Shown piece after piece: positions 1 through 12,415 of a DNA stretch of 64,000 nucleotides (positions are counted from its first letter, which is position 1; each line of letters starts with the position of its first letter). Both the position numbers and the translations under genes were made by a program. The notes below the pieces were generated by a model. That model had not been told where the DNA came from and searched no databases. It worked only from the letters and a program-made list of their open reading frames with translations. The stretch comes from Taenia hydatigena (taxonomy: Eukaryota; Platyhelminthes; Cestoda; Cyclophyllidea; Taeniidae): assembly GCA_036345935.2 (NCBI GenBank), contig JADWOT020000009.1:10879899-10943898 (forward strand), read 5' to 3'.

Positions 1-2323
1 ATCTCTGTGTTGTCGCGAACAGCAATGCAGGCCACATTCTCACAACGTCCACCTCTTCATCGATTCCCCTGTGGAGCGACGAGTGATGGAAGCCAGTGGA
101 AGGAAAGTGGATTGGTGTGCTCTCACACGCATGGGTGTGAGTGCTGTGGGATGTGGCTACAAAAACAATGCAATGTGCGCGAAGGGGACAAGTGACAAGT
201 GCATAATAGTGTGTCCGTTGAATGTTTTGCTGAGTAGTATCGACTGCAGGTGTGTGTCGATGGATGTGTTGTCGTCGTTGTTATCGCCACCGTTCCTATT
301 TTGGTGTGATCCGCATGAACAAATGTGGACATGCTTTAATAGTTGGCATTCGTCATTGCTGTGCGCCGCACTAGAACACGAAGTCATATTATTTGGCTCT
401 GGACGTCTACAGGATGTTTCAATCTCGCTGTGCAAATAATGCTCGCAATAATTTGGTGGAGCTTGCGTAAGTGGTACTTGGGGCTGTCCCATCCGTGTAT
501 TCTGAACATCTCACTTTGCTTAAATAAAATTCGCTGTCGCATTAATAGTCTGTTTTTGTGGAGAGGAGTGGACAGATCAGTTGATGGGTTTGCAGGTACG
601 TGAGTAAGAAATCAGGGAGTTATGATTGCGTGTGGATAGGAGGTGTCATGTCAGTGGTTTTGGACTGTTATGCCTGGCGGCGTGGTTAGGCTTCAAGGGT
701 TTAATGTGCAGCAGCAATGGTGCTGTCTCGGCGGCCTCCGTTGACCAGCTGATCTGGTTGCTCAACTGTTACGCCTCTCCTTTCCGTGTTTATCTGGTAA
801 TGAGTTAGGAGGGGAAGAGTAGGATCATGCCGCGATGGCTTGAGCTTGCGCTCTCGATGTAGTTAACATGCTTTTCGTCCATAGTATCTTCTGCTATGAA
901 CAGGCGCAGAAGTGTAGGCGCACAATAAGGGAAGGATGTTTAGAGAGTGAGATGTGTCGTCTATGTTGAAGGGTGGAATCACGACGCAGTTGTTGAGTGC
1001 ACTGGGGCTAAGTAGAGTCGTGTAGTGCATAACTAGTACACAAAACCCAAGTTGCGTTTGAGAGCACCGATGTAGGTTACCAGGTGAAATGCATTAGAGG
1101 AGTAGTGAGCTTGACAACTGATCGATCACTACTCGTGCCATGTACCCAGTGCCCACTTCATTTCTCTGATGACTTCTCAACCAAATAACCCGCTTTCATT
1201 TGAATTACTCCACAGTTATTTTCTGATCAGGGGTGACTGCAGGACTGCGAAGACTCGACTACATATGATGCTGGACTACAGAGGGCCAGTGAATGTGGAT
1301 CCTCATTTCGAGCTGGACTAACTGATTGCTACGTAGGCTGGTCTGCTAATTAAATAAGTGGGATGTGAAGTTACTTTTGTGGCAGGAAGTTTTCAGTAGA
1401 TGGTGCAGTGGATGGAGTGGCTCACTTGTTGTGTGCTTCTCTGTTCATTGTGTTGGTGAGAAGGACGGTGCTCTGTCTGGCGACTTGAATTGGTTCATCA
1501 AATGTGGTGGGAATGTTTTGTATGCATCTCAATCTATTTTAAACGATATGCGTGTGGGCATCGAAGGCGGTATCATGAATAACAATGCAATACATATTCT
1601 TGCGCTAGAATTCAAAGACTTGTTGCTGAATGCAAAGTGGGATTTGGTGAAAAGATGTAGCTAAAGGATGCCCCGAATCAAGTAAATGCGCAATATGGTA
1701 GCCACCGACTTAAAATGTCAACGGATGTGATGATACTAGCATAATTTGCGAGATCTTAAAATCTGCAGAGTGAAACATCAGAAGCCATTACAGCAACTAT
1801 CTCCGTCTGCCTCTCGCCAACTCTCGTGACACGCACTCGTTTTGACCACGTTAGTATAGTGGGACGACGACGTGCAACGAATGCATTGGACCTGTGCATA
1901 GAAAGGCTTTACTATCACATAGACGGCACGCGAGTACTTCCATACGCACAGACGTTGGGGTTCTCGCCACAAATATGATAAGCCTTCTTTCATACCGGTA
2001 GAGCTCAGAACGACATGGAAGGACAATAGCTGAATTCCACTGAGAAACCAGAAATTGCTTTGACAGTGATTTTCAACTGGTACTTCTTCATAGACATGCC
2101 AAACAAAGTTGGAGTAAGTTACGGTGGTATCAACAATGGCTTGCTTTGTTTAACCACAATATTAAACGTTGTACGCACTTCTTCACCTCGAATCCAGTTT
2201 AGACAGGTGATTTGCAATTCAGAGTGGATAGATGGAGCTGTTGGATGTGATCAGCGCTGGCGTTCATTCTCGGAGCTGGACCTTACCACAGTTGCTGCCT
2301 CTTGAGTCGACCACAAACCATTT

Positions 2324-2342
2324 CACACACACACACACACAC
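2324..2342. repeat. (CA)n microsatellite
   Basis: About nine and a half uninterrupted CA dinucleotides. Apparent ORFs crossing it read His-Thr repeats and are artefacts of the repeat. Confidence 0.9.
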
Positions 2343-2803
2343 GCCAAACAGGCCAAACCTAGACCACTGGTCACATACGCTTCCGGACATACGGTCATGC
2401 AAACATCTGCAGCTCTCCACCAAAATGCACCAATTAGGTACCACAAAAAGGGATACCATTGTGACTTCATCATCACATCACCCTTTTCCAGATTAGCCAC
2501 ATGCAGTGACGCATACTAATTCACTCATTCATATTGGGCCAAAATATCACCACTCTCATATTTACTGGGCATCAATAAAGGGGGCCTTTAATGTAGTACT
2601 CAAGCTGGCTCTAATATTAGCTGAGTTCTTTGTAGAAAACGCAGACTAATGTGTTAAAATTTGAGTTGCGATTTGTTACAACCTGGATAGCCTATGGGTG
2701 CGAGTGACCCGAATCCGTTCCATCCACGACCGTTTGGGGTGGCGAAAAGGTCGCCTTACGGATGGCTCTGATGTCCGACGCAAGTGCATCACCGCGCTCA
2801 CAC

Positions 2804-2870
2804 ACCATACATACATACATGCAGGCATGTATGCGTGCTTGCGTGCGTGCGTGTGCCTTGCGACTGGCCA
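2804..2870. repeat. CATA / GCGT tetranucleotide microsatellite
   Basis: A run of CATA-type units is followed by ATGCAGGCATGTATG and then GCGT-type units. It is an imperfect compound tetranucleotide repeat with partial dyad symmetry, the CATA side being roughly complementary to the TATG side. Confidence 0.75.
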
Positions 2871-4571
2871 ATGGACACTGGCCCTGAGGCACCTGGTCAG
2901 CTCAGTCAAGCCTGTCTACTAGTAGCTGTTTGTTTGCGGGCTTACGATTTGTGGTAGCGTGCGTAAAATTCAGCTAACGCAGTGTTCCATGAAACGGTAA
3001 GGCATAAATGAGCGTGCAATCACATAAAGTGACGCCCTGAAATTGCCGTCCTTCCAAACGATAGCACAAAATGTACCATTTTGCTGCATGCGATGTGGGC
3101 TTGCTGGCCAAAGCGCATATACTAATACGGTAGAATGTAGGGAAATACACGACGGATTCGGCTTTCATTGAAATCAATGTCATGATTTTCTTTGCAAAAT
3201 ATGCTGTGTTTCGAATAGTGGGTTTGTTTCATTCATCTCTTTGCGTGCTGTTAGGTTGTCCCTTTGGGATGACATGAACAACCCGAGTCGATTTAGGTCC
3301 GCGTCAGCGACTCCAAGGAAGGTGCTTTCTCGTTCGGGTTTTGCTCTGCCCCTCTACCCTCCAGGTTGGATAGTCTGCGATACCGCGTGTCTGATATGCT
3401 GCAGTTGGGAATTATGATGATCACCTCGAGGGTCAGCAATGTGCGAGGTTCGGCGCGTGTGCATCCCGGTTGGTTGGTGGTTCTCGCACTTTATTGCAAA
3501 CAAAAGAACGCAGGTAGCTGTACAGTTTATCTGTCAGTGCAGTGACTCTGAGCACTTACCCTGCCTCATTTCTCGCTGTTTCGCCTTCATCATCACCTTC
3601 ACACGCACAGTAATTCAGAGTTTGAGTGCGTCTCTTTTGTTATCGGCTAGTGTTGAGATGTTGTGCGGCGCATGGTAGGATAGATTGCATAGAAGTTACA
3701 GCCGAATATTAAGTAAACGCCTTTTGATCCTTTTGGACGTAATGCATGCTGCCGTGCCCTCCTCTACCTCCATTTACAATTTGAAGGGTCAAAATGATGT
3801 GTTGCAGCAGATGCATCTGCTGGTATGGGAAACGCATGCGAAATGGAGCAACTAAATGAGGGTCAAATTGTATCACCTAGCTGAGAGTTGGTTAGCTCCG
3901 CCCAATTACGAAACTGGTACCATCAGACCACTCGTTGCCCAAAGCGTGCATTTGAACATGCATGTGCAGCCTTGTCTCTCGTCGTTGCGAGCACCGTCCT
4001 AGCACCCATCTTGCACATTTGCCCACTCTTTGATTTGGCCACAACTCATTATACTGCATCGTAATTGCTTGTGTAAGAAGTAAATTGGATCCATTCCCTC
4101 TCAATGAGGGCCTCTCAATTCTCAAACATTGCCTTTACGCCTGATTTCCCCTTCATGAAAACCATTATTGCGACAAACGCAATTCCTCCTGACTGTATCA
4201 GGCAAGATAAAGGCAACATTTAGCATTATCCTCGCCACGACTGTCCCTGTATTTTATTATTTGACGCACCCTCTATCACTTCACTACCTGTGGTGGGATG
4301 CTGACTGGATACGTTGTCAGCTCAAGAAACTGCGCGGAGATTTGTGACCTCTGGCATCATACGTTGATGTAAATTAAAATCGACTGTTTAGAATTAAGTA
4401 TCTGCACAAGTTCCCACAATGAGTGTGGAAAATAATGTAACATAAAACAAATTATTTCATTTGCTCTGATTGAAGCTTACATAAGCCAAAATTAAGAAAG
4501 TCATTCCTATAAGGCATTTTACAAATTCTCACTAATGTGCAGATAAATAATACAATTGCAAACATCGAGAT

Positions 4572-4795
4572 CGAAATTCGCACTCTTGTGTCGATCAATG
4601 CTACGAACTTACATTCAGTGGGAGCGAAATTTGCACACACTTGTTGATTAATACTACAAAATTGCATTCAGTGAGCGCAAAATCCGCTGTCTCGTGTAAA
4701 AAAGTGCCAAAAAATTGCAATAAGTAAAAGCCTAATTCGGATTCTCGGATAAATCAGAACTACAAAATTGCATTCAGTGACAGGGAAATTTGCTG
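4572..4795 (+). repeat. Outlying four-unit copy of the 53-bp satellite
   Basis: Units start at 4572 (CGAAATTCGC), 4625 (CGAAATTTGC), 4678 (CAAAATCCGC) and 4731 (CCTAATTCGG), each exactly 53 bases after the last. Each has the satellite order: GCGAAATTCGC-like core, a cytosine/guanine-rich middle, ATCAATACTACAAAATTGCAT-like stretch, then CAGTGAG. Point divergence is high but spacing is perfect. The main array begins about 4.5 kb to the right, so this is an old remnant or a separate seeding of the same family. Confidence 0.85.
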
Positions 4796-7109
4796 CTACG
4801 TGCTACGCGCCCTTCCTACAATTTGTACTGAAGCTTTTGGATGCCTTGTAATTAGTAACCACCAAAAGGAATTGAAGCAAACACACTGCAATAGATTGAG
4901 GTTGGCAGAGATTGCCCCAAAGTTAGATGCAATGAGGTGGTGTTGTGCGGTATAGAACTGCTAAACAAATCATCTCAACAATGCTAAGCAAGTACTTAAG
5001 AAACCAGCTTTGCACACAACCGGATTCGATCTTGACATAAACAAATTTATTGCCCGTTCAAATTCGTATCAAAGGCACTATATGCGGGTTAAATATGATA
5101 AAACCACATTTACTGCGGACTGACCCTTCGTCTCTACTTCATCAATCAAGATTCCATTCATCCATTGTTCCATTAAAGGGTCTGATATCCACTATATGAA
5201 TCCTTGAGGAGTCATTTCAACAGACTCTTGACGGGTTCTTCTCCCCTACGGCATCTTTTCCATTTCAGATCACAATTGTCATAATCACAAGAATAGACAT
5301 TAAGGCCTTGTCTGAGTTGGAAGTTTTTGAAGCAGCATTAGATTAATAAAAGGATTACATCTTCAAAGTCTACAAATCAAAAAGTGATGATAAGCGTTAC
5401 TAAATGGGATCAAGTAGAAGTTAAAAAGATGGTAAAGATTTGCAAGTGTAAGTTACTGATAAATGAGGAGAGGCTGAACGTCCAACATTGACAGCGCGAG
5501 TCTGAAAGATGCAAGAAAACAAGTGCAGCCTTGAAGTTGTCCACTAGCTAGGCGTCTTAGCAGCAAAATTTGTCGCAGGCAGACTAATCATCTAGTCTAG
5601 AGAGCAATGCCTTAAACTCAGTGACTATTGAGGAAAAACTGTGAATGATGAATGCATAAGGTGCAATCAAGCGGCATGAAGATCGCCCGCTCATGTATAG
5701 ACATTAATGTGATTTGAGGCAACCGAAAGGCTGAAAGTGAAGAATGTGATGATAGTTGAGGAAGAAATTTGCTCACCTGTGCTTATGCTACCCCAGACAT
5801 TTGTACAGTTTTCATCTGTCCTGGACAATGGTGGATTGAAAGTCCTTCACAGTATCTTCTCTTTTGTTAATCTAAATATTCAACTTGTTAAAATACAGCA
5901 TTTAAATAAATAAGAACACTATACAACGATTGCCAAAGAAGAATCCGGTCGAAAGATTGAATAAGACAGTTGTTAGAATGACTACCAAAAGAATAACATG
6001 AAAGTAAACAAAGATCCACACTCTTGCAACGCAAATGCAGATTGATGGTATGAGGTGGTTGCGGTATCACAGATTGCTTGTCTAACGCAAGGGAAGAAAT
6101 GACACTTCTTGAGGCAGACTTGCAAACAGGATGAATAAAGAGGTTGTCAGCGTCTTTATCTTTTTTAAACAAAGAAGAAAATGCGTTTGGTAGTGAGCGT
6201 ACGCAGCTCACATCCACCGTGCTACGTTCCAGCTCACCAATTGGAGCAGCGGGGTTTTCTCATCAAATTCTGTCCCATTGCATCTAATCCCCAACATATT
6301 ACCACTTCTCAATAACAAAAGGAATGTTAGGATGAAAACCACAACCAGTAAGTCATCGAATTCATTTCTCATGACTGACGCAAATGCAACCACCAAAGAG
6401 TAATTCGATGATAACGAAAATCGACAGGAGGATTGAAAACATGTCCACCAGTAAAAACGAAGTAAACAAACAATGACTAGGATAAACACCTGTCCTTTCG
6501 ATTCGACTCCTAATTCAGTGCATTGAGTCATCGCAGCATCGAGTCTATTTCTATGTCTCTCCTCTTCCTTATTTACCTCCTCACATTTATCCTGTAATGC
6601 TTCACACCAAAACACAAACACTCTTTCTGGGTTGCTGCGCACCGATGAAATTGGGAACTTCGTACTACTCTTCCTTCTCGTCTGGCACAAATCTAGGACC
6701 TTTAGAGAAAATAATTCAGCAAGCTATCCGAACAACACTTCACATTAGGAAGTACCACTTCTGAGTGCTTATACGAGGTGGGAAAAGAACCTACGAGCAG
6801 GGACTTAAGTAGTTGCAAGCCAAATGTTCACAAATTTCAAAGCGATGAAGACGACAAATTAGACGGATGGTAGCGAAGACTAAAAGGAACTTTCACAACA
6901 CAGCGTGATATCTTTGCAACCTTCACGGTGGTTGGAACAACTTAACAGACGGCCTGACAACAAGGATGTCCGCAGTGAGGCGTTAGTTGAATGGTGACTA
7001 CAATGCCGAAGGTAGAGTAGCCGATCGTACCTCGGGATGGTGGCCTGAAGCAACGCGAATTCACAGTTTTATTTAGGGAAGGAAATGCAAATAGCAATGC
7101 AAACACTCT
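4796..7109. other. No confident gene; one doubtful minus-strand ORF at 6208-6690
   Basis: Nothing recognised. The longest open stretch is on the minus strand at 6208-6690. Its first third reads as a charged, coiled-coil-like segment (NPERVFVFWCEALQDKCEE onward). This segment lies between a plausible acceptor (GTGCGCAG) and a plausible donor (CAG then GTGTTT near 6492). The rest is hydrophobic, A+T-rich and more like intron read-through. There is no ATG at its head, which reads TTG. It could be one internal exon of an unidentified gene, or chance. Confidence 0.25.
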
Positions 7110-7860
7110 GTCTTGCAAACACTGAAGTAGAACTTGTAATGCCATATTTGTGATACCAAAGCGAATTGTGTCAATTACCATAATTAATGAAGGTGTTAAG
7201 GACGAACTTGCCTAATGCAAACCCCTAAGGCACAAGTCCTTCCTTCAACTTCAATGCATTAAATTATTTTATGCTCCAGCAACAAGTAAACTTCACCAGC
7301 CATTCCTTCGAAAATGAGTCCAGTTATTTCTACGCGCATCGTTGGTCGCTACATGCAACGTGACGGATGTTGGTACAAAGTATGAATGCCTTACTCGAAC
7401 AATCGTGCCTATTAATTATAAGCTTAATCTTGTTCTCAGTTTCGCAAGTCTCACGAAACTGTGCTTAAAGCATTAGATAGCCTGAATTTTGAGCCATCTG
7501 CAGCTCCACGGAAATGCGTCCTGTGAAAGTGGAACTTGTGAAATTTGGAACAAGATCAAGCCTGTGATTGATGGGCATGATTGTACGAAGAAGACGTTCA
7601 TGCTTTGCACCAAAGTCCGCCATGTTTCATGTAGCGACTAACGATGCTCGAAGAAATAACTGGACCCCTTTTCGAAGGTATTGACAGCGGAACCGACTGG
7701 TTGTTGGAGCATTAAAAACAATTTGATACATCAAGGTTGAAGGGAGGACTTGGGCCTTAGGAGCTTGTGTTAGGCAAGCGCGTGCTTAACACCTTCATTA
7801 ATTATGGTAATTGACACATTTTGCATTGGTGTCACAACTGAGCTTTTACAAATCATACTA
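7110..7860. repeat. Long imperfect inverted repeat (foldback element), arms about 320-350 bp
   Basis: The left arm (about 7110-7465) is the approximate reverse complement of the right arm (about 7510-7860), with a spacer of roughly 50 bases. Matched blocks include the segment TGTGTCAATTACCATAATTA near 7168 against its complement near 7800. Others are TAATGAAGGTGTTAAG against CTTAACACCTTCATTA, CTAAGGC/AAGTCCTTCC, GTCCAGTTATTTCT near 7320 against AGAAATAACTGGAC near 7652, and CATCGTTGGTCGCTACATG against its near-complement near 7630. Identity looks roughly 75-80% by eye. No coding capacity is evident. It could be a foldback or MITE-type element or an old inverted duplication; I could not define terminal duplications. 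Confidence 0.8.
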
Positions 7861-7972
7861 AGAGTTCTATGTATTTACTTTTGTCTCTTGGTCTTCAAAC
7901 TCCCTGGGCAAGCAGACTGACTGCGAAAGGGCACCTACATTAGCAGCACTTAGGGCGCAGAACAGAAGCTGG

Positions 7973-8389
7973 ATGTGTGCGCGCCTGGAACACTCTTGCG
8001 CCTCCTACAATCCTGACGACCCATCACGCGATTCGTGTTCACAGAACGCATCTCACACATCCGAAAGCATTCACCAAATAGCCCCTCGATCTCTCGCGTT
8101 CCATTTCTGGTGTTGTCTTCAGCGGCAGTCCTCCTTCTTTCGTCAAAGCCCAAAGCCGTCTTCGTTGCCATTGGCAGATGTGGCTTTGTACGGACGCATC
8201 TTAACTGATGGTAGCGATGAGTTACCTTCTTGTAGGTGCTGCATTGATCAAGGAATCCTCGAAGGCATAGGTTTGCTTGTAGACACAGGGGTGATAAAGG
8301 CGGTTCTGATTATGTCTGCCTCCTGCAGTTTATTGTGGCTGTTGATCGGAGTGGTTGCTCTTCTGTTCCATACAAATCCTTTGATGTAA
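7973..8389 (+). CDS. Doubtful ORF, 138 residues, possible C-terminal membrane segment
   Basis: An ATG-initiated ORF of 138 codons. The N-terminal half is rich in Cys, Ser and Pro. Near residues 107-132 there is a hydrophobic stretch (VIKAVLIMSASCSLLWLLIG...) that could be a transmembrane helix. I recognise no family. The opposite strand at 7950-8171 is also open and reads as a basic, charged peptide, so the coding strand is ambiguous. Both could be chance. It is listed because it is the longest ATG ORF in the left 18 kb outside the satellite. Confidence 0.2.
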   Translation: MCARLEHSCASYNPDDPSRDSCSQNASHTSESIHQIAPRSLAFHFWCCLQRQSSFFRQSPKPSSLPLADVALYGRILTDGSDELPSCRCCIDQGILEGIGLLVDTGVIKAVLIMSASCSLLWLLIGVVALLFHTNPLM

Positions 8390-9258
8390 CATTTTGAGGT
8401 TACTTTTTGTCAGGTGGGTTGTTGCATGTAACCGCTTAATATCATTTCCTTATCTCATTCTTTCGTGTAATTGTGTCTCTGCAAAGAAATTGCGTTGACC
8501 ATTTAACATTTAAGCATGTTTTAACGCTTGTCGCATTGTGCTGAGCAAAGTGGTGTTATTAGCAGAAGTACATGAAATTATGCGCAGTTGTGCTTTCAAC
8601 TGAGATTTTATTACCAAAGTAGCCGACATAGGAATTGAAGTAACAAAGTGATAGTTAGACTTATGTAGCTGAAGTGAAGTTTGCTTGATTTGACCCCTAT
8701 TAACTAGTTCGAAACTGATTTTAATGTGTGACATATGGAAAAGAGAAATGTTGCCATGAGAATCCCAAAAGGTGCGACAAAAAAGGGTTGCAGACCATAC
8801 AGTTTTTCATCCGTTTTTAGGTCTTTATGGGCGAATCATGAATTCGTACTGCCTTACTAATATGAAGACAATCTAAGCCTCGCATGATCCTAAACTGCAG
8901 CACAAGATGATGAAATACTGCGTGAAAGCGTTAAAGGCGTAAGCATTACGATGTTAGAAAGACTGGAGTTGGTTGAGATGGATGCTGTTTACGTGGTTCA
9001 GCTTGTGCATTACCTGATATTAGGATAAGAGAAGACAAGATGAGCTGGTCCTTCTGCCTCCATGACATGAGGAAAGTGAGAACAGGACGTTTACTGAACT
9101 CGAAGGTTACATGTGCTACATTTCACTAGCACTTTAAGGAATCGCATTGCTTTGCATTCCGAAATCTCTCAACTATTCATCTGTTTTAATTTCACTGCTT
9201 TCATCTTTACGGACACAAAGGCTTCCACCCCAGTACTTATAGAATGGCTTTGGTGACG

Positions 9259-12200
9259 CATTCACGAGAGGATCAATACTACAAAATGGCATCCAGTGAG
9301 GGCGAAATTGGCAATCACGAAAGGATCAATGCTACAAAATTGCATCCAGTGAGTGCAAAATTTGCAATCAGGATAGGATTAATACTACAAAATTTCATCC
9401 AGTGAGAGCGAAATTCGCAAACACAAGTAAAACAATACTACAAAATTGCATCCAATGAGAGCAAAATTCGAAATTACGAGGGATCAATACTACTAAATTT
9501 CATCGAGTGAGGGCAAAATTCGCAATCACGAGAGGATCAATAATACAAAATTGCATCCAGTGAGGGCGAAATTGGCAATCACGAGAGGATTAATACTAAA
9601 AAAATTCTATCCAGTGAGGGCGAAATTCGCAAACACGAGGGGTCAATTCGACAAAATTGCATCCAGTGAGGGCGAAATTCGCAATCACGAGGGCATCAAT
9701 GCTACTAAATTGCATCCAGTGAGGGCGAAATTCGCAATCACGAGGGGATCAATACTACAAAATTTCATCGAGTTAGGGCGAAATTCGCAATCACGAGGGG
9801 ATCAATACTACAAAATTGCATCCAAATAGGGCGAAAATCGCAATCACGAGAGGATTAATACTAATAAACCTCATCCAATGAAGGCAAAATTCGCAATCAC
9901 GAGGGGATCAATACTACAAAATTGCATCCAATTAGGGCGAAATTCGCAATCACGAGGGGTTCAATACTACTAAATTCTATAGTGAGGACGAAATTCGCAA
10001 ACACGTGGGGTCAATACTATTAACTTTCATCCAGTGAGGTTGATGTTCGCAATCACGAGGGGATCAATACTACTAAATTTTATCCAGTGAGGTCGATATT
10101 CGTAAAAAAGAGGGTTCAATACTAATAAATTTTACCGAGTGAGAGAGAAATTCGCAAACACGAGCGGATTAATACTACAATATTTCATCCAAAGAGAGCG
10201 AAATTCGCAATCAAGAGGGGATCAATACTACAATATTCGCAATCACGATGTTTTAATACTACAAAATTTCATCCAGTGAGGACAAAATTCGCAATCACGA
10301 GAGGATTATTACTACACAATTTCATCCAATGAAAGCGAAATTCGCAAACACGAGGGGATCAATACTACTAAATTTCATCCAGTGAGAGCGAAATTCGCAA
10401 TCAAGAGGGGATAAATACTACTAAATTTCAACCAGTGAGGGCAAAATTAGCAATCACGAGGGGATCAATACTACTAAATTTCATCCAATGAGGGCGAAAT
10501 TCGCATTCACGAGGGGATCAATACTACTAAATTTCATCCAGTGAGGGCGAAATTCGCAATCACGAGAGGATTCATACGACAAAATTCTATCCAGTGTGGG
10601 CGAAATTCGCAATCACAAGGGGATCAATACTACTAAATTTTATCCAGTGAGGTAGATATTCGCAATCACGACGAGATCAATACTATAAAATTGCATTTAA
10701 TGAAGGCGAAATTCACAATCACGAGGGCATCAATGCTACTAAATTGCATCCAGTGAGGGCGCAATTCCCGGTCACTAGAGGAACAATACTACAAAATTGC
10801 ATCCAATGAAGGCGAAATTCGCAATCACAAGGGGATCAATACTACTAAGTAACATCCAATGAGGGCGAAATTAGCAATCACGAGGGGATCAATACCACGA
10901 AATTTCATTCATTAATAGGGAAATTCGCAATCACGAGGGGATCAATACCACAAAATTTCATCCAATGATGGCGAAATTCGCATTCATGAGGGGATCAATA
11001 ATACAAAATTTCATCCAGTGAGGGCGAAATTCGCAATCACAAGGGGATCAATACTACAAAATTTCATCCAGTGACAGCAAAATTCGCAATCAAGAGAGGA
11101 TTCATACGAAAAAATTCTATCCAGTGTGGGCGAAATTATCAATCACGAGGGGATCAATACCACTAAATTTCATCCAGTGAGGGCGAAATTCGCAATCACG
11201 AGAGGATTCATACGACAAAATTCTATCCAGTGTAGGCGAAATTCGCAACCACGAAAGGATCAATATTACTAAATTTAATCCAGCGGGGGCGAAATTCGCA
11301 ATCAAAGGGGAATAATTACTACTAAATTTTATCCAGTGAGGTCGATATTCGCAATCACGACGGGATCAATACTATAAAATTGCATTTAATGAAGGCGAAA
11401 ATCGCAATCACGAGGGCATGAATGCTACTAAATTTTATACAGTTAGGGCGAATTTCGCGGTCACGAAAGGATCATTACTAAAAATTGCATGCATTGAAGT
11501 CTAAATTTGCAATCACGAGGGCATCAAGGCTACAAAATTTCATCCAATGAGTGCGAAATTCGCAATGACAAGGGGATCAATACTATAAAATTGCATTTAA
11601 TGAAGGCGAAATTCGCAATCTCGAGGGCATCAATGCTACTGAATTTCATCCAGTGTAGGCGAAATTCGCAGTCACGAAAGGATCAACACCATAAAATTGC
11701 ATCCAATGAAGGCGAAATTCGCAATCACGAAGGGATCAATACTACAAAATTTCATCCAGTGAGGGCGAAAATCGCAATCACAAGGGGTCAATACTACTGA
11801 ATAGCATCCAATGACGGCGAAATTAGCAATCACGAGGGGATCAATAATACAAAATTTCATCCAGTGAGGGCAAAATTCGCAATTACGACGCGATCAATGC
11901 TACAAAATTTCATCCAATGAGGGCGAAATTGGCATTCACGAGGGGATCAGTACTACAATATTTCATTTAGTGAGGGCGAAATTCGCAATCACGAGAGGAT
12001 TAATACTACAAAATTCTATCCAGTAAGGGCGAAATTCGAAATCATGTGGGCATCAATGCTACTAAATTTCAGCCCTTGAGGTCGATATTCGCAATCACGA
12101 GGGCATCAATGCTACTAAATTTCATCCCGTGAGAGCGAAATTCGCAATCACGAGAGGATTAATACGACAAAATTCTATCCAGTGTGGGCAAAATTCGCAA

Positions 12201-12415
12201 TCACGAGGGGATCAATGCTACAAAATTTCATCCATTATGGGCGAAATTCGCAATCAGGCGTGGGTTAATATCACAAAATTGCATTTACTGTGGGTGAAAT
12301 TCGCACCCTCGTGGAAATGATTGCAACAAACTTGCAGTTATTGAGGGCTAAATTCGCATACGCGTGGAAATGAATACTATGAAATTGCATTCAGCGAAAA
12401 CGAAATTGACAATCT
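9259..12415 (+). repeat. 53-bp tandem satellite array, about 60 units
   Basis: Head-to-tail units of 53 bases; for example the CGAAATTCGC block recurs at 9726 and 9779. The working consensus, in order, is GCGAAATTCGC, AATCACGAGGGG, ATCAATACTACAAAAT, TTCATCCAGTGAGG. The core GCGAAATTCGC is an 11-base dyad (GCGAA-A-TTCGC). Common variation: ATTGCAT versus ATTTCAT, TACTACT versus TACTACA, GAGG versus GGGG, AATGAG versus AGTGAG. The rightmost units (12240-12415) decay but keep the 53-base step. Because 53 is not a multiple of three, the Ile-Thr-Arg/Val-Arg-Ala-Lys ORFs inside it are repeat artefacts. There are no unique spacers, so it is not a CRISPR array. Confidence 0.97.

Larger units (their letters stand above)
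1..4571. other. No recognisable gene; microsatellites only
   Basis: I see no ORF here with recognisable protein similarity. The open stretches are all under about 125 codons, overlap one another on both strands, and lack convincing splice-flanked conserved segments. A (CA)n tract sits near 2324-2342, and a CATA/GCGT tetranucleotide-like stretch near 2804-2870. The stretch could be an intron or UTR of a gene to the left, or simple intergenic DNA; the sequence alone does not decide this. Confidence 0.5.

Noticed and set aside
9551..12320. Several ORFs of 60-97 codons with Ile-Thr-Arg and Val-Arg-Ala-Lys repeats
   Set aside because: They are translations of the 53-bp satellite; the unit length is not a multiple of three, so frames drift and no consistent protein results.
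9259..12415. CRISPR-like appearance of a regular array
   Set aside because: Units are contiguous and related along their whole length with no unique spacers, and the genome is eukaryotic.
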